A stretch of DNA of 64,000 nt from positions 310,001 through 374,000 of the forward strand of contig NZ_CANLNB010000003.1 of NCBI RefSeq assembly GCF_947492455.1, written 5' to 3'. The position numbers were made by a program, and so were the translations under genes. This stretch comes from an uncultured Aliiroseovarius sp. GTDB lineage: Bacteria > Pseudomonadota > Alphaproteobacteria > Rhodobacterales > Rhodobacteraceae. Under the pieces are notes generated by a model, which ran no database searches, was not told where the DNA came from, and saw nothing but the letters and a program-made list of their open reading frames with translations. Positions 9,174 to 16,828 of this stretch are shown here, piece by piece (within the stretch, counting starts at the first letter, position 1; each line of letters starts with the position of its first letter).

Positions 9174-9216
9174 GGAATTTTGCAAAATTCCGATCCGAAC
9201 TCTTACCAAGAGTTCG
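9174..9216. repeat. Two consecutive perfect hairpins after the Lin0512 genes
   Basis: GGAATTTTGCAAAATTCC (9174-9191) is a perfect 18-base palindrome. Five bases later a second hairpin has a 9-bp stem, CGAACTCTT (9196-9204) with AAGAGTTCG (9208-9216), and a three-base loop. They follow the TAG stop at 9168-9170 by three bases and precede the rpmE terminator on the other strand. They probably end or protect the plus-strand transcript. No long T-run follows either. Confidence 0.6.
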
Positions 9217-9224
9217 CGCCCCAA

Positions 9225-9257
9225 ACAAAAAACGCCGCTTCGAATGAAGCGGCGTTT
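9225..9257 (-). terminator. Rho-independent terminator of rplS-rpmE
   Basis: ACGCCGCTTC and GAAGCGGCGT form a 10-bp stem with a four-base loop. On the minus strand it is followed by TTTTTTGTTT. It lies 22 bases past the rpmE stop and is a textbook intrinsic terminator. Confidence 0.9.
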
Positions 9258-9278
9258 CTGTCTCGAAAGAAGCTTTGT

Positions 9279-9500
9279 TTAGAAACCAAAGCCTTCGTAT
9301 TTCGATTTGAACTTCGACACGCGACCGCCGGTGTCCAGCAGGCGTGCGCCGCCGCCGGTCCATGCCGGGTGTACGGTGGGGTCGATGTCCAGCGCCAGAG
9401 TGTCGCCTTCGTTGCCCCAGGTCGATTTCATCTGAACGATGGTGCCGTCGGTCATTTTGACGTCGATCAGGTGGTAGTCGGGATGCAGATCCTTTTTCAT
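9279..9500 (-). CDS. rpmE: 50S ribosomal protein L31
   Basis: The 73-residue product begins [19 protein letters not shown] and ends with [15 protein letters not shown], typical of the L31 of alphaproteobacteria. It lacks the CxxC zinc ribbon, so it is a C-minus form. It sits on the large subunit at the inter-subunit bridge. It starts 11 bases after the rplS stop, and a strong terminator follows, so rplS-rpmE end a transcript together. Confidence 0.95.
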   Translation of the reverse strand: MKKDLHPDYHLIDVKMTDGTIVQMKSTWGNEGDTLALDIDPTVHPAWTGGGARLLDTGGRVSKFKSKYEGFGF

Positions 9501-9511
9501 ATCGACGCTCC

Positions 9512-9886
9512 TTAAGCTTTCTTGGCTTTGTATGTGGTGTCTTCAGCGATACGTGCCGACTTACCGCGACGCGAACGCAGGTAGTACAGTTTGGCGCGAC
9601 GTACGCGGCCACGGCGAACTACGGTGATCGAGTCGATGTTGGTCGAGTGCAGCGGGAATACACGCTCCACGCCTTCACCGAAGGAAATCTTGCGAACGGT
9701 GAACGAACCGGCAATGCCAGCGCCGTTTTTACGGCTGATGCAAACGCCTTCGTAGTTCTGCACACGGGTGCGCGAACCCTCGGTCACCTTGAAGCCTACG
9801 CGAATGGTGTCGCCGGCTTTGAAGTCGGGGATGTCTTTCCCCAGGGCGGCAACTTGTTCCGCCTCGAGCTGTGCGATCAGGTCCAT
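9512..9886 (-). CDS. rplS: 50S ribosomal protein L19
   Basis: The 124-residue product starts at ATG 9886 ([16 protein letters not shown]) after AGGAGATGATC; longer upstream starts are not supported. It has the L19 core [26 protein letters not shown] and [15 protein letters not shown]19 lies at the 30S-50S interface. In many bacteria it is the last gene of rpsP-rimM-trmD-rplS; here trmD is about 2.4 kb away, separated by MscS, a flavoprotein gene and a tetR gene, so rplS must have its own promoter in the 200-base stretch upstream. Confidence 0.95.
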   Translation of the reverse strand: MDLIAQLEAEQVAALGKDIPDFKAGDTIRVGFKVTEGSRTRVQNYEGVCISRKNGAGIAGSFTVRKISFGEGVERVFPLHSTNIDSITVVRRGRVRRAKLYYLRSRRGKSARIAEDTTYKAKKA

Positions 9887-10049
9887 CTGATCATCTCCTA
9901 TCTGCTTGCGGTTGGTCCGCAAAGTTGGTGCCGTCCAAGAGCTCCGCGTCTTCACCGGGTCCGTCATGCGCCCGCGGGAGGGTAGTCCGTCGTTTCTTTG
10001 TCTTTTCCGCCGCGCTGTATGGTTGCCGAAGAAAGGCAACAGCCCAAAA

Positions 10050-10090
10050 GGAAAAGGCCCGTGCGACTCGGAAGAGTGCCGGACGGGCGG
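10050..10090 (-). terminator. Probable intrinsic terminator after the tetR gene
   Basis: On the minus strand GCCCGT and ACGGGC bracket a smaller imperfect internal stem, and TTTTCCTTTT follows. It is 13 bases beyond the tetR stop at 10103. The rest of the 9887-10102 gap is then the rplS leader; it also has a small hairpin GTTGCC-GGCAAC at 10020-10038. Confidence 0.65.
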
Positions 10091-10102
10091 TGTATAGGGG
10101 CT

Positions 10103-10696
10103 TTAGCCCTGTGGATCAAGCGTTTTGGCGGGGTTTAACCACAGTTCCAGATATGGGCGCAGACGGTCGCGAACGGGGCGGTGATTGTTCAGGGCGCAGA
10201 AGTTCAACGCGAGCGCCTGAAACACGAAGGCTTGAACCCCTTCCGCCAGCGTGGCGGGGTCTGCATCCTGACGGAAGGGACCGTCGACGAACCAGTCTGC
10301 CAGCACGTGAATGAAGCGCTCGAATGTCGCTGCGATGGGGCCGATCTCCTCCACGGATGCAGCACCAGAATAGCGCAGGATGACGTCAAACACCGTGCGC
10401 TCGCTGCCCATGAACCGCATCAACGGGGTCAGGGTGTCCAGAATCTCGTCAATCGTTTTGGGCGTGTCTTGCCCGCTGATCTGATCAAGGTGCTGGTCGA
10501 TGATTTGCCCGATCATCCGGTCCAGAAGCGCGTCCTTGTCCTTGAAATGGGCAAAGAACGTGCCCTTGGCGACGCCAGCGCGGCGCACGACCTCTTCCAC
10601 CCGCAATTCGGTGAAGCTGCTTTCGGCAACGATGTCCGTTGCGGCTTCGATCAGGCGGGCGCGGGTTTTCAATGTGCGGGGTTGGATCGTCGTCAT
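10103..10696 (-). CDS. TetR/AcrR family transcriptional regulator
   Basis: The 197-residue product has an N-terminal TetR helix-turn-helix, with LRVEEVVRRAGVAKGTFFAHFKDKDALLDRMI at about residues 31-62, and an all-helical ligand-binding remainder. It is divergent from a flavodoxin-fold oxidoreductase gene. The 100-base gap between them holds three copies of TGACCGTGGTCA, so it is very likely an autorepressor that also controls its neighbour and is released by a compound the flavoprotein reduces. A possible promoter, TTGACC (10725-10730) and GATAAA (10702-10707) with a 17-base spacer, would give a nearly leaderless message. The ligand is unknown. Confidence 0.88.
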   Translation of the reverse strand: MTTIQPRTLKTRARLIEAATDIVAESSFTELRVEEVVRRAGVAKGTFFAHFKDKDALLDRMIGQIIDQHLDQISGQDTPKTIDEILDTLTPLMRFMGSERTVFDVILRYSGAASVEEIGPIAATFERFIHVLADWFVDGPFRQDADPATLAEGVQAFVFQALALNFCALNNHRPVRDRLRPYLELWLNPAKTLDPQG

Positions 10697-10714
10697 GGCG
10701 CTTTATCCCACATA

Positions 10715-10786
10715 TTTTGACCGTGGTCAAAATTAATAATTGACCGTGGTCAGTTTTGTGTGCGAGAAAAATGACCGTGGTCAATT
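10715..10786. promoter_or_regulatory. Triple TetR-type operator TGACC-GT-GGTCA
   Basis: The 12-base inverted repeat TGACCGTGGTCA occurs exactly three times, at 10718-10729, 10741-10752 and 10772-10783. The starts are 23 and 31 bases apart, close to two and three helical turns. The central bases are identical in every copy, which argues for one specific regulator (the adjacent TetR) rather than an FNR-type site, where the centre varies. The first copy overlaps the proposed tetR -35 box. The last copy sits 15 bases before the oxidoreductase start. Confidence 0.85.
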
Positions 10787-10798
10787 ATGGAGATTGAT

Positions 10799-11383
10799 AT
10801 GACACAGAAACGGATATTGGTGTTGAACGGCCATCCGGCCGAGACATCGTTGAACAAGCGTTTGGCAACGCAATATGCTGAGGCAGCAACAGCAGCGGGG
10901 CACGACGTAAGAGTGCTGCATATTCACGACATGACGTTCGACGCGGATTATGGATTTGGCGGATACAAGCATCACAAACCGCTCGAACCGGCGTTGGAGC
11001 AATTTCTGGACGATCTGAACTGGTCCAGTCACGTCGTGATCGTTAGTCCGATGTGGTGGGGCGGATTGCCGGCCAAGCTGAAGGGGCTGATAGACCGCGC
11101 ATTTTTGCCGGGCGTTGCCTTTGATCCGCGTGGTGCTGGCCTGCCGAAGCCACTTTTGAACGGTCGCTCTGCCCGCGTCATCCTGACCTCGGACAGCCCG
11201 TGGTGGTACTTCCGCTTCTTCCTGCATCGCCCGCTGTTCTGGCAGCTCAAAAAGCAGATCCTGGAGTTTGTCGGCCTGCGCCCCGCCCGCGTAACCCATT
11301 TCGCGCAGGCGAGCCACCCAAGTGACAAGCAAGTCGATCGCTGGTCTCAGAAGGTCGCCGCATTGGGGCAGCGTGGGGTGTGA
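10799..11383 (+). CDS. NAD(P)H-dependent flavodoxin-fold oxidoreductase (quinone/azo reductase type)
   Basis: The 194-residue product has the flavodoxin_2 fold. The FMN-binding start is RILVLNGHPAETSLNKRL, followed by SHVVIVSPMWWGGLPAKLKGLIDRAFLPG, as in MdaB/KefF/NQO-like enzymes. It would reduce quinones or other electrophiles by two electrons. ATG 10799 is chosen because GGAG lies six bases upstream; ATG 10787 is also in frame but has no such site. It is divergent from tetR and probably repressed by it. Confidence 0.85.
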   Translation: MTQKRILVLNGHPAETSLNKRLATQYAEAATAAGHDVRVLHIHDMTFDADYGFGGYKHHKPLEPALEQFLDDLNWSSHVVIVSPMWWGGLPAKLKGLIDRAFLPGVAFDPRGAGLPKPLLNGRSARVILTSDSPWWYFRFFLHRPLFWQLKKQILEFVGLRPARVTHFAQASHPSDKQVDRWSQKVAALGQRGV

Positions 11384-11405
11384 CCGCACGCGACGTAGAT
11401 AAGAA

Positions 11406-11440
11406 AAGAGGCCGCCCTTGCGCAGAGCGGCCTCTTCCAA
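11406..11440. terminator. Bidirectional terminator between the flavoprotein gene and mscS
   Basis: AAGAGGCCGC (11406-11415) and GCGGCCTCTT (11427-11436) form a perfect 10-bp stem with an 11-base loop. It is between convergent genes, has TTCC on one side and TTTTC on the other, and can serve both. Confidence 0.8.
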
Positions 11441-11474
11441 TTCAGCGCCGGGCGGTCTGGCCGCGATGGCGGGC

Positions 11475-12281
11475 TTACGCCTCTTTCTTGATTTCCACCG
11501 AATGCGGGTAGGGGATCGAAATGCCACCAGCGTCGAACGCCTCTTTCACAGCTTTGGTCAGCTCGAACTTCACGTTCCAGTATTCGGCGTTGTCGCACCA
11601 GACGCGCGTGGTCAGATCAACGCTGCTGTCGCCAAGGTTGGTGACGCGGACCCACGGGGCGGGGTCGGCATGAACGCGTGTATCGGCAACTGCAAGATCC
11701 GTGATGATCTGCATCGCCTTGTCGATGTCGTCGGCATAGTCGATGCCAAAAACCATATCGACGCGGCGAGTGTCGTGATGCGAAAAGTTGCGGATGATCG
11801 AGCCCCAAGCCTGCCCGTTGGGCACAATTACCTGCACATTGTCAGGCGTCACCAGCTCGGTCACGAAGAGGTTCAGGTCTTTCACCGTGCCTGCTGTGCC
11901 GCCAATATCGACGAACTGCCCAAGTTTGTAAGGACGAAACAGCGTCAGCATAAAGCCGGCGGCGATGTCGCTGAGCGTGCCCTGAAGCGCCAGACCAATG
12001 GCCAAGGTGGCCGCGCTGAGCATTGCGACAAGGCTGGTCGCCTGAATGCCAAAGATGCTGAGCACCGCGGCCAGCACCATCAGCAAAATGACCCATTTCA
12101 CCATCGAGGCAATGAAGTTGCCAAGGGTCGGGTCGATTTCGGGCGTGTTGTTAACCTTGCGCCGGGCCAACGATCCAAGGGCATTGGCAACGATCCAGCC
12201 GATGACCAGCGTGGCAAATGCTTTGGCAACGTTTAGCACCAACGGTCCATAGCTTTGGACCTGTTCAAGAAGGGTTTCCAT
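11475..12281 (-). CDS. Small-conductance mechanosensitive channel, MscS family
   Basis: The 268-residue product has three hydrophobic N-terminal segments (about 15-38, 62-82, 86-107). The pore helix and following beta domain fit MscS: TLAIGLALQGTLSDIAAGFMLTLFRPYKLGQFVDIGG, then VTPDNVQVIVPNGQAWGSIIRNFSHH. It opens under membrane tension to release solutes on hypo-osmotic shock. It lies 36 bases after trmD on the same strand and may be read from the trmD transcript. It is close in length to E. coli MscS. Confidence 0.9.
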   Translation of the reverse strand: METLLEQVQSYGPLVLNVAKAFATLVIGWIVANALGSLARRKVNNTPEIDPTLGNFIASMVKWVILLMVLAAVLSIFGIQATSLVAMLSAATLAIGLALQGTLSDIAAGFMLTLFRPYKLGQFVDIGGTAGTVKDLNLFVTELVTPDNVQVIVPNGQAWGSIIRNFSHHDTRRVDMVFGIDYADDIDKAMQIITDLAVADTRVHADPAPWVRVTNLGDSSVDLTTRVWCDNAEYWNVKFELTKAVKEAFDAGGISIPYPHSVEIKKEA

Positions 12282-12317
12282 TGTGGTGTAACCTTTAGAA
12301 AGTCAGAAGGGGGGCGA

Positions 12318-13166
12318 TCAGCTGTCGTCCTGATCGCGGGTCAACGCTTCCCACAGATCGGGGCGGCGTTCACGGGTAATTTTCTCGCTCATTTCCCTCC
12401 GCCATTCGGCGACCTTGCCGTGATGGCCGGACGTCAGAACCTCGGGGATCGTGCGGCCGCGCCATTCGGCAGGGCGGGTGTATTGGGGGTGCTCAAGCAT
12501 CCCGGCGGAAAAGCTCTCTTCCTCGGTCGAGGCTTCGTTGCCCAACACGCCGGGCAGCAGGCGGACGGTGGCGTCCAGCATGGCTTGGGCGGCAATCTCG
12601 CCACCTGTCAGGACGAAATCACCAAGGCTGATTTCTTCGATATCGTATTCTTCCAGCACGCGTTCATCGACGCCTTCAAAGCGACCGCACAGGATGGTCA
12701 TTCCCTTGCAATCTGCAAAGCGGCGGGCGGTTGCCTGATCCATCGGTTTGCCACGCGGTGACATATAGACAATCGGCCATTCGGCGCGATCTGCGGGCAC
12801 ACCGCGCTGCGCCATGTCGATGGCGCGGCCCAGAATGTCAGCGCGCAGGACCATCCCTGCGCCGCCGCCAGCAGGCGTGTCATCCACGTTGCGATGCTTG
12901 CCTTCACCAAAGACGCGCAGGTCAATGGGCTCCAACGCCCAGCCCCCGTCTTTCAGGGCTTTTCCGGTCAGGCTTTCGCCCAGCACGCCGGGAAAGGCGC
13001 CGGGGAACAGCGTGATCACCTTGGCGGTCCACGTGCCCGCAACGCGCGGTGTGTCCGTCATCAGCTCGCGCGGTTTGAAGCTGGCGGAAATCGCCAGACG
13101 ACCATGGGAACGACCCTTAGGGTTCGGAGGCGTGGAGGATGCGCTATTTTCATTGACCTTAGACAT
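12318..13166 (-). CDS. trmD: tRNA (guanine37-N1)-methyltransferase TrmD
   Basis: The product is up to 282 residues. The catalytic SPOUT core begins at WTAKVITLFPGAFPGVLGESLTGKAL and has GGGAGMVLRADI, the knot region YMSPRGKPMDQATARRFA, LCGRFEGVDERVL and LGDFVLTGGE. It methylates G37 of tRNAs to prevent frameshifting. The N-terminal 45 residues upstream of the core are longer than in E. coli; a shorter start at MTDTP (about 36 codons in) is possible. It is separated from rimM by a phosphotransferase gene on the opposite strand, so it has its own promoter in the 51-base divergent gap. Confidence 0.95.
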   Translation of the reverse strand: MSKVNENSASSTPPNPKGRSHGRLAISASFKPRELMTDTPRVAGTWTAKVITLFPGAFPGVLGESLTGKALKDGGWALEPIDLRVFGEGKHRNVDDTPAGGGAGMVLRADILGRAIDMAQRGVPADRAEWPIVYMSPRGKPMDQATARRFADCKGMTILCGRFEGVDERVLEEYDIEEISLGDFVLTGGEIAAQAMLDATVRLLPGVLGNEASTEEESFSAGMLEHPQYTRPAEWRGRTIPEVLTSGHHGKVAEWRREMSEKITRERRPDLWEALTRDQDDS

Positions 13167-13217
13167 AGCGGCTGTCTACGACAGTCAAAGGGAAATGCAA
13201 ACCGCCGAGGTGCTCTT

Positions 13218-14204
13218 TTGAGCGAACGTGAAGATCGTCAAGCTGTTGAGCATCTTGCGCTTGAAATTGCGGCCCAGCACGACTGGCTGCGCCCGCATCT
13301 GTCCAGCTTGATGCCGGTGGTGTTGGCGGACCGGTCGTCGGCCAAAGGGCGGCGGTTCGTGGTGCGTTTGACCAATCGCGGGCGGGTGGATGATGCGGAT
13401 GCCATAGATGTGGTGCTGAAGGCGTTTGCTGCTGGGGACGCGCTGGAGGACTTCAAAGACGGCCTTGCTGGACATCAGAATGCCCTAGACAATCTGGGCC
13501 CGGACGCGGTGCCCGAGATCCTGTCGATCGATCCAGATACCCGCAGTTTGATTATGCGCCATATCGGCGTCAGAACGGCGCAGGACATGTTGGGGCTGGC
13601 CGAGCTGGGTTTGGCCAAGTCTGACGAGATACTTGAAACCTGCGGGCAGTGGATTGGCCGGTTCCACCGGTCGACCCTGCAAGAGCCCCGTCCAATCAAT
13701 CCCAAGTTCATGCTGCGCTGGGTTGCGACTATGCGGGCCGGGGTTGAGGATCGCAGTCACGATGTCCCCCGCCGCGACCTCTTCTTGACCTATGCCGATC
13801 AGATCCCCGCGCTGGCCGAGGCCGTCACAGGAGAAATGACACCACTTGCGGTGGCGCATGGCGACATGCATCTGCGCAACCTGCTGATTACCGACAATGG
13901 TGCCGTTGGTTTGGATTTCGAGGGCGTGCGTACCGTGACCCCTGCGCATGATCTGGCGAAGTTTCTGGTGCGCTATCACGGCGGGTTTGACCCTGATCCG
14001 AACGCGTCTGCGCTGAAGGCATTTTGGCGCGGATATGGGGCCGATCTGTACGCGCAGGCGCTGCCCGCGCTTAGCTACATCCTGCCCATTCGCGTGCTGG
14101 GGGATTGGCGTGACATTCCGAAACGGCGTACGGATCGCCGTCCCGGGCAGCAGCAACGCTTTCAGAACCTTCTGAAATACGCCGAAAAGCTTTTTGCGCC
14201 TTAA
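13218..14204 (+). CDS. Aminoglycoside-phosphotransferase-like (APH/choline kinase fold) protein
   Basis: The product is about 328 residues if translation starts at TTG 13218, which has GAGG seven bases upstream; no in-frame ATG is well placed. The kinase-like catalytic loop is [11 protein letters not shown], and [10 protein letters not shown] provides the metal-binding Asp. The family phosphorylates small molecules such as choline, homoserine, sugars or antibiotics; the substrate here is unknown. It is the only plus-strand gene in the translation cluster. Its TAA overlaps the rimM stop (TTAA), so the two end tail to tail. Confidence 0.75.
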   Translation: MSEREDRQAVEHLALEIAAQHDWLRPHLSSLMPVVLADRSSAKGRRFVVRLTNRGRVDDADAIDVVLKAFAAGDALEDFKDGLAGHQNALDNLGPDAVPEILSIDPDTRSLIMRHIGVRTAQDMLGLAELGLAKSDEILETCGQWIGRFHRSTLQEPRPINPKFMLRWVATMRAGVEDRSHDVPRRDLFLTYADQIPALAEAVTGEMTPLAVAHGDMHLRNLLITDNGAVGLDFEGVRTVTPAHDLAKFLVRYHGGFDPDPNASALKAFWRGYGADLYAQALPALSYILPIRVLGDWRDIPKRRTDRRPGQQQRFQNLLKYAEKLFAP

Positions 14205-14725
14205 GCGTCTTTGTCGTCCGGAAAGACGCCCTCAGGCGGATCAGCGATGATCCGGCCCGACGCCAGATCCACAGTCGGCACCGCATCCAGCGTGAAGGGC
14301 AACAGCGCGGTGGTCGAGCTTCCGGGCAGCTTGATTTCCAGCACATCGGACGCGCCGTGATTGTGTACCGCATGGACCTTGCCCAGCTCGGTCCCGCCAG
14401 TGTCCAGCACCGTCAGGCCCACCAAATCGGTGTGATAGAACTCGTCATCAGGCAAAGCGGGCAGGGCGTCGCGGCTGACATAAAGCTTCACGCCCTTCAG
14501 CGCGTCGGCCTGTTCCTTGGTCGAGACACTGTCGATCCGCACGGAAAACCCGTTCTTGATCGGGCGCAGCAGGGTCAGGGAAAAGGCATGCTTGCCGTCC
14601 TCGGACGACAGCGGGCCGTAATCGGCAATCGCCGTGGGTTCCGCGCAGAAGCTTTTGATGCGCACCTCGCCCTGAACGCCATAAGCGCCGCCAATGCTTC
14701 CTACACAAATCCGGTCTTCACTCAT
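14201..14725 (-). CDS. rimM: Ribosome maturation factor RimM
   Basis: The 174-residue product starts at ATG 14725 ([26 protein letters not shown]), followed by a PRC-barrel second half with [21 protein letters not shown]. RimM binds S19 and helps mature the 30S head. The start overlaps the preceding small gene by ATGA, which decides the start. It follows rpsP, bluB and the small gene in one direction, consistent with a single transcript. Confidence 0.95.
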   Translation of the reverse strand: MSEDRICVGSIGGAYGVQGEVRIKSFCAEPTAIADYGPLSSEDGKHAFSLTLLRPIKNGFSVRIDSVSTKEQADALKGVKLYVSRDALPALPDDEFYHTDLVGLTVLDTGGTELGKVHAVHNHGASDVLEIKLPGSSTTALLPFTLDAVPTVDLASGRIIADPPEGVFPDDKDA

Positions 14726-14871
14726 TTTGCACCTATGCAGACAGCTTGTTCCATTTTGCCCCCGCGGGCCTCGCATTTATCGCCCAGCACACCGCGTTCA
14801 TAGACCACGCCTGCGGTAAAGCCTGCGCTGACCAGTATGATCAGCTTCACCGGATGAAAAAGCAAACCCAT
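14722..14871 (-). CDS. Tiny single-pass membrane protein coupled to rimM
   Basis: The 49-residue product begins [33 protein letters not shown]. It has one hydrophobic segment near residues 8-23 and then a short tail with two cysteines (KCEARGG...AVCIG). ATG 14871 is chosen because AGGTG of the bluB end precedes it closely and the gap to the bluB stop is five bases; a start 16 codons earlier would overlap bluB. Its stop overlaps the rimM start (ATGA), a sign of real, coupled translation. I do not recognise the family; the cysteines could form a periplasmic disulphide. Confidence 0.65.
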   Translation of the reverse strand: MGLLFHPVKLIILVSAGFTAGVVYERGVLGDKCEARGGKMEQAVCIGAK

Positions 14872-14876
14872 TGGTG

Positions 14877-15506
14877 TCACCTTACCTCGACAGGAAGCGA
14901 GCCGCGACGGCTTTCCCATCCTGCTTTTTCCAGTTCGGGGCTATCGGCGTTCTGCTCGGGCCAGCCGAGGCAGAAATAGCCCACAAGGCTCCAGCTTTCA
15001 GGCACGTCCAGATCGCGACACAGCTGTTCCGGGTCCAGAATGGACACCCAGCCCAGCCCCAACCCGCGAGACCGAACGGCAAGCCAGAACAGCATGATGG
15101 CCGAGACCACAGAATAGCGCCGCATCTCGGGCATGGTTCTCGCGCCGAGACCTGCGCCCTTGTCGGTCGCCTCGTCACAGAAAATCGCCAACTGAACGGG
15201 TGCGTTTTCCATGCCAGACAGTTTCAGCCCGGAATAAAGCTGTGCCTTGTCGCCGGAATATCCAGACAACGCATCGGCATTGGCGGCTTTGAAATTTTCA
15301 AGTGCGGCGGCGCGCGCGTGGTCACTTTGGACACGCACCACCCGCCACGGTTCGGACAACCCCACAGAAGGGGCCATCAGAAACGCGTCGAGGCACTGCG
15401 TCAGCAATGCCTCGTCCACAGGATCCGTGCGGAAGCGGCGCACGTCGCGCCGCCAACGCATCAGATCTTCTAGATCCGACTGAAACTCGTCTGAAAAGGC
15501 GTGCAT
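14877..15506 (-). CDS. bluB: 5,6-dimethylbenzimidazole synthase BluB
   Basis: The 209-residue product is a nitroreductase-fold flavoenzyme. It has LMRWRRDVRRFRTDPVD at the N-terminus, MAPSVGLSEPWRVVRV, MRRYSVVSAIMLFWLAVRSRGLGLGWVSIL and the C-terminal SLVGYFCLGWP typical of BluB. BluB destroys FMNH2 with oxygen to make the lower ligand of vitamin B12. The gene is 24 bases after rpsP and five bases before the small membrane gene, so it seems to be expressed with ribosomal genes. A generic nitroreductase is the less likely alternative. Confidence 0.85.
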   Translation of the reverse strand: MHAFSDEFQSDLEDLMRWRRDVRRFRTDPVDEALLTQCLDAFLMAPSVGLSEPWRVVRVQSDHARAAALENFKAANADALSGYSGDKAQLYSGLKLSGMENAPVQLAIFCDEATDKGAGLGARTMPEMRRYSVVSAIMLFWLAVRSRGLGLGWVSILDPEQLCRDLDVPESWSLVGYFCLGWPEQNADSPELEKAGWESRRGSLPVEVR

Positions 15507-15530
15507 GTCGTCAGATCCGTTCCGAAGGAT

Positions 15531-15920
15531 TTATTCCTCGGCAGCAGCTTCTTCAGCCGGAGCAGCAGCAGCTTCAGCAGCGGCAGCAGCTTTTTCGGCT
15601 TTCTCTTCTGCGCGGTCCTTGGCTTTCTGGCCCGGCTCACCTTTTTTCAGGTTTGCACGCTCTTTCTTCTCCAGAACGCCAGCGGCTTCCAGGAAGCGCG
15701 ATACGCGGTCCGACGGCTGAGCGCCTTGGTCCAGCCAGTACTGAACGCGTTCCATGTCCAGCTTTACGCGCTCTTCCGAATCTTTCGGCAGCAGCGGGTT
15801 GTAGGTGCCCAGCTTCTCGATGAAGCGGCCATCGCGCGGCATGCGCGAGTCTGCAGCTACAACGCGATAGAAGGGACGTTTTTTCGAGCCGCCACGGGCG
15901 AGACGAATTTTCATAGCCAT
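15531..15920 (-). CDS. rpsP: 30S ribosomal protein S16
   Basis: The 129-residue product starts [31 protein letters not shown] and continues with [15 protein letters not shown]. The last 45 or so residues are an Ala/Glu/Lys-rich tail not found in short S16 proteins but common in Rhodobacteraceae. The Shine-Dalgarno AAAAGGA precedes the start. It is 45 bases after the chorismate mutase stop; a small GGGCT-AGCCC hairpin lies in the gap. It starts the rpsP-bluB-rimM stretch. Confidence 0.95.
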   Translation of the reverse strand: MAMKIRLARGGSKKRPFYRVVAADSRMPRDGRFIEKLGTYNPLLPKDSEERVKLDMERVQYWLDQGAQPSDRVSRFLEAAGVLEKKERANLKKGEPGQKAKDRAEEKAEKAAAAAEAAAAPAEEAAAEE

Positions 15921-15965
15921 GAGAGTTTTCCTTTTTACTAGCTATTTGAGGGGCTTACAGCCCAT

Positions 15966-16262
15966 TCATTCTTGGTGTTTCTTGTGGTGCCTGATGACCT
16001 CATCAATGATGAAGTTCAGGAATTTCTTGGCGAATTCGGGGTCCAGATTGGCGCGGGTGGCCAGATCTTCCAGACGTTCAATTTGTTTTGCTTCCCGGTT
16101 CGGGTCCGACGGGGGCAGGTCGTGTTCAGCCTTCAGCTTGCCCACGGCCTGCGTGTGCTTGAAGCGCTCGCCCAGCGTGTAGACAAGGATCGCGTCCAGC
16201 CGGTCGATCGACTCGCGATGTTCTTTCAGCAGGTCTGCTGCGCGGGTGGATGCGTCGGTCAT
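15966..16262 (-). CDS. Chorismate mutase (AroQ type)
   Basis: The 98-residue all-helical product has REAKQIERLEDLA and ILVYTLGERFKHTQAVGKLKAEHDLPPSDPNRE; these residues fit the helical AroQ/PheA-type mutase, with the Arg/Lys pair that binds chorismate. It makes prephenate for Phe and Tyr. It overlaps the upstream acetyltransferase by four bases (ATGA) and lies between ffh and rpsP. Confidence 0.85.
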   Translation of the reverse strand: MTDASTRAADLLKEHRESIDRLDAILVYTLGERFKHTQAVGKLKAEHDLPPSDPNREAKQIERLEDLATRANLDPEFAKKFLNFIIDEVIRHHKKHQE

Positions 16263-16822
16263 GCGTAGGCCTCCGGATTGCCATCAGCGTCGGGGGCCGG
16301 GTGGCGCCAGACGTCATAGGTGTCGTCTTCGTCTTCAAAACGCGGAGCGTCCGCGTCGATCACGCAGCCCAAGCGTTTGGCCAAGGCGGCCGAGGGGGCA
16401 TTGTCGTGATCCACGTAGCTGACGAAGCTGTCGATGGTGGTGTTCGTATAGGCCCAGTCGATCGCGGCCACGGCGGCCTCGTGCGCAAAGCCTTTGCCTT
16501 CGTGCTTATCGGACCAGATCGACCATGCGATCTCCGGTTCCGGCCAGCCTTCGGGGTTCCACGGGCCGATCCAGCCGATGGGCTGGCTATCGGTCTTGTC
16601 GGTGGCGATGAAGGGGCCGTAGTCGCGCAGGACCCAGTGTCCAACAGCATGGCCAAAGGCGCGCCAAGCCAGACGACGGTTGGTGTCGCTCTTCGGTCCA
16701 CCACCCACGAAACGTGCGCGCGGATTGTCCACGAGGAAATCGCGGAATGCATCCCAGTCACCCGCTTCTGGCGGGCGCAGCACAAGGCGCGGGGTGGTGA
16801 TATGATCGAAGGGCAGTTTCAC
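16259..16822 (-). CDS. GNAT family N-acetyltransferase (RimJ/RimL type)
   Basis: The 187-residue product starts with LPFDHITTPRLVLRPPEAGDWDAF, typical of RimJ/L-like GNAT enzymes. It continues with PIGWIGPW, EIAWSIWSDKHEGKGFAHEAAVAAIDWAY (acetyl-CoA loop region) and HDNAPSAALAKRLG. It probably acetylates an amine or a protein N-terminus. It begins six bases after ffh and overlaps the chorismate mutase gene, so it is part of the same transcript. The substrate is unknown. Confidence 0.85.
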   Translation of the reverse strand: MKLPFDHITTPRLVLRPPEAGDWDAFRDFLVDNPRARFVGGGPKSDTNRRLAWRAFGHAVGHWVLRDYGPFIATDKTDSQPIGWIGPWNPEGWPEPEIAWSIWSDKHEGKGFAHEAAVAAIDWAYTNTTIDSFVSYVDHDNAPSAALAKRLGCVIDADAPRFEDEDDTYDVWRHPAPDADGNPEAYA

Positions 16823-16828
16823 GGGTGC

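Noticed and set aside
10718-10783. The three TGACCGTGGTCA copies as FNR-type sites
   Set aside because: They partly fit TTGAC-N4-GTCAA, but the four central bases are identical in all copies and a TetR gene is adjacent, so a TetR operator is the better reading.
13167-13217. Upstream extension of the phosphotransferase gene into the trmD region
   Set aside because: The frame stays open to 12894, but that part is antisense to trmD; the TTG start with GAGG ahead is better supported.
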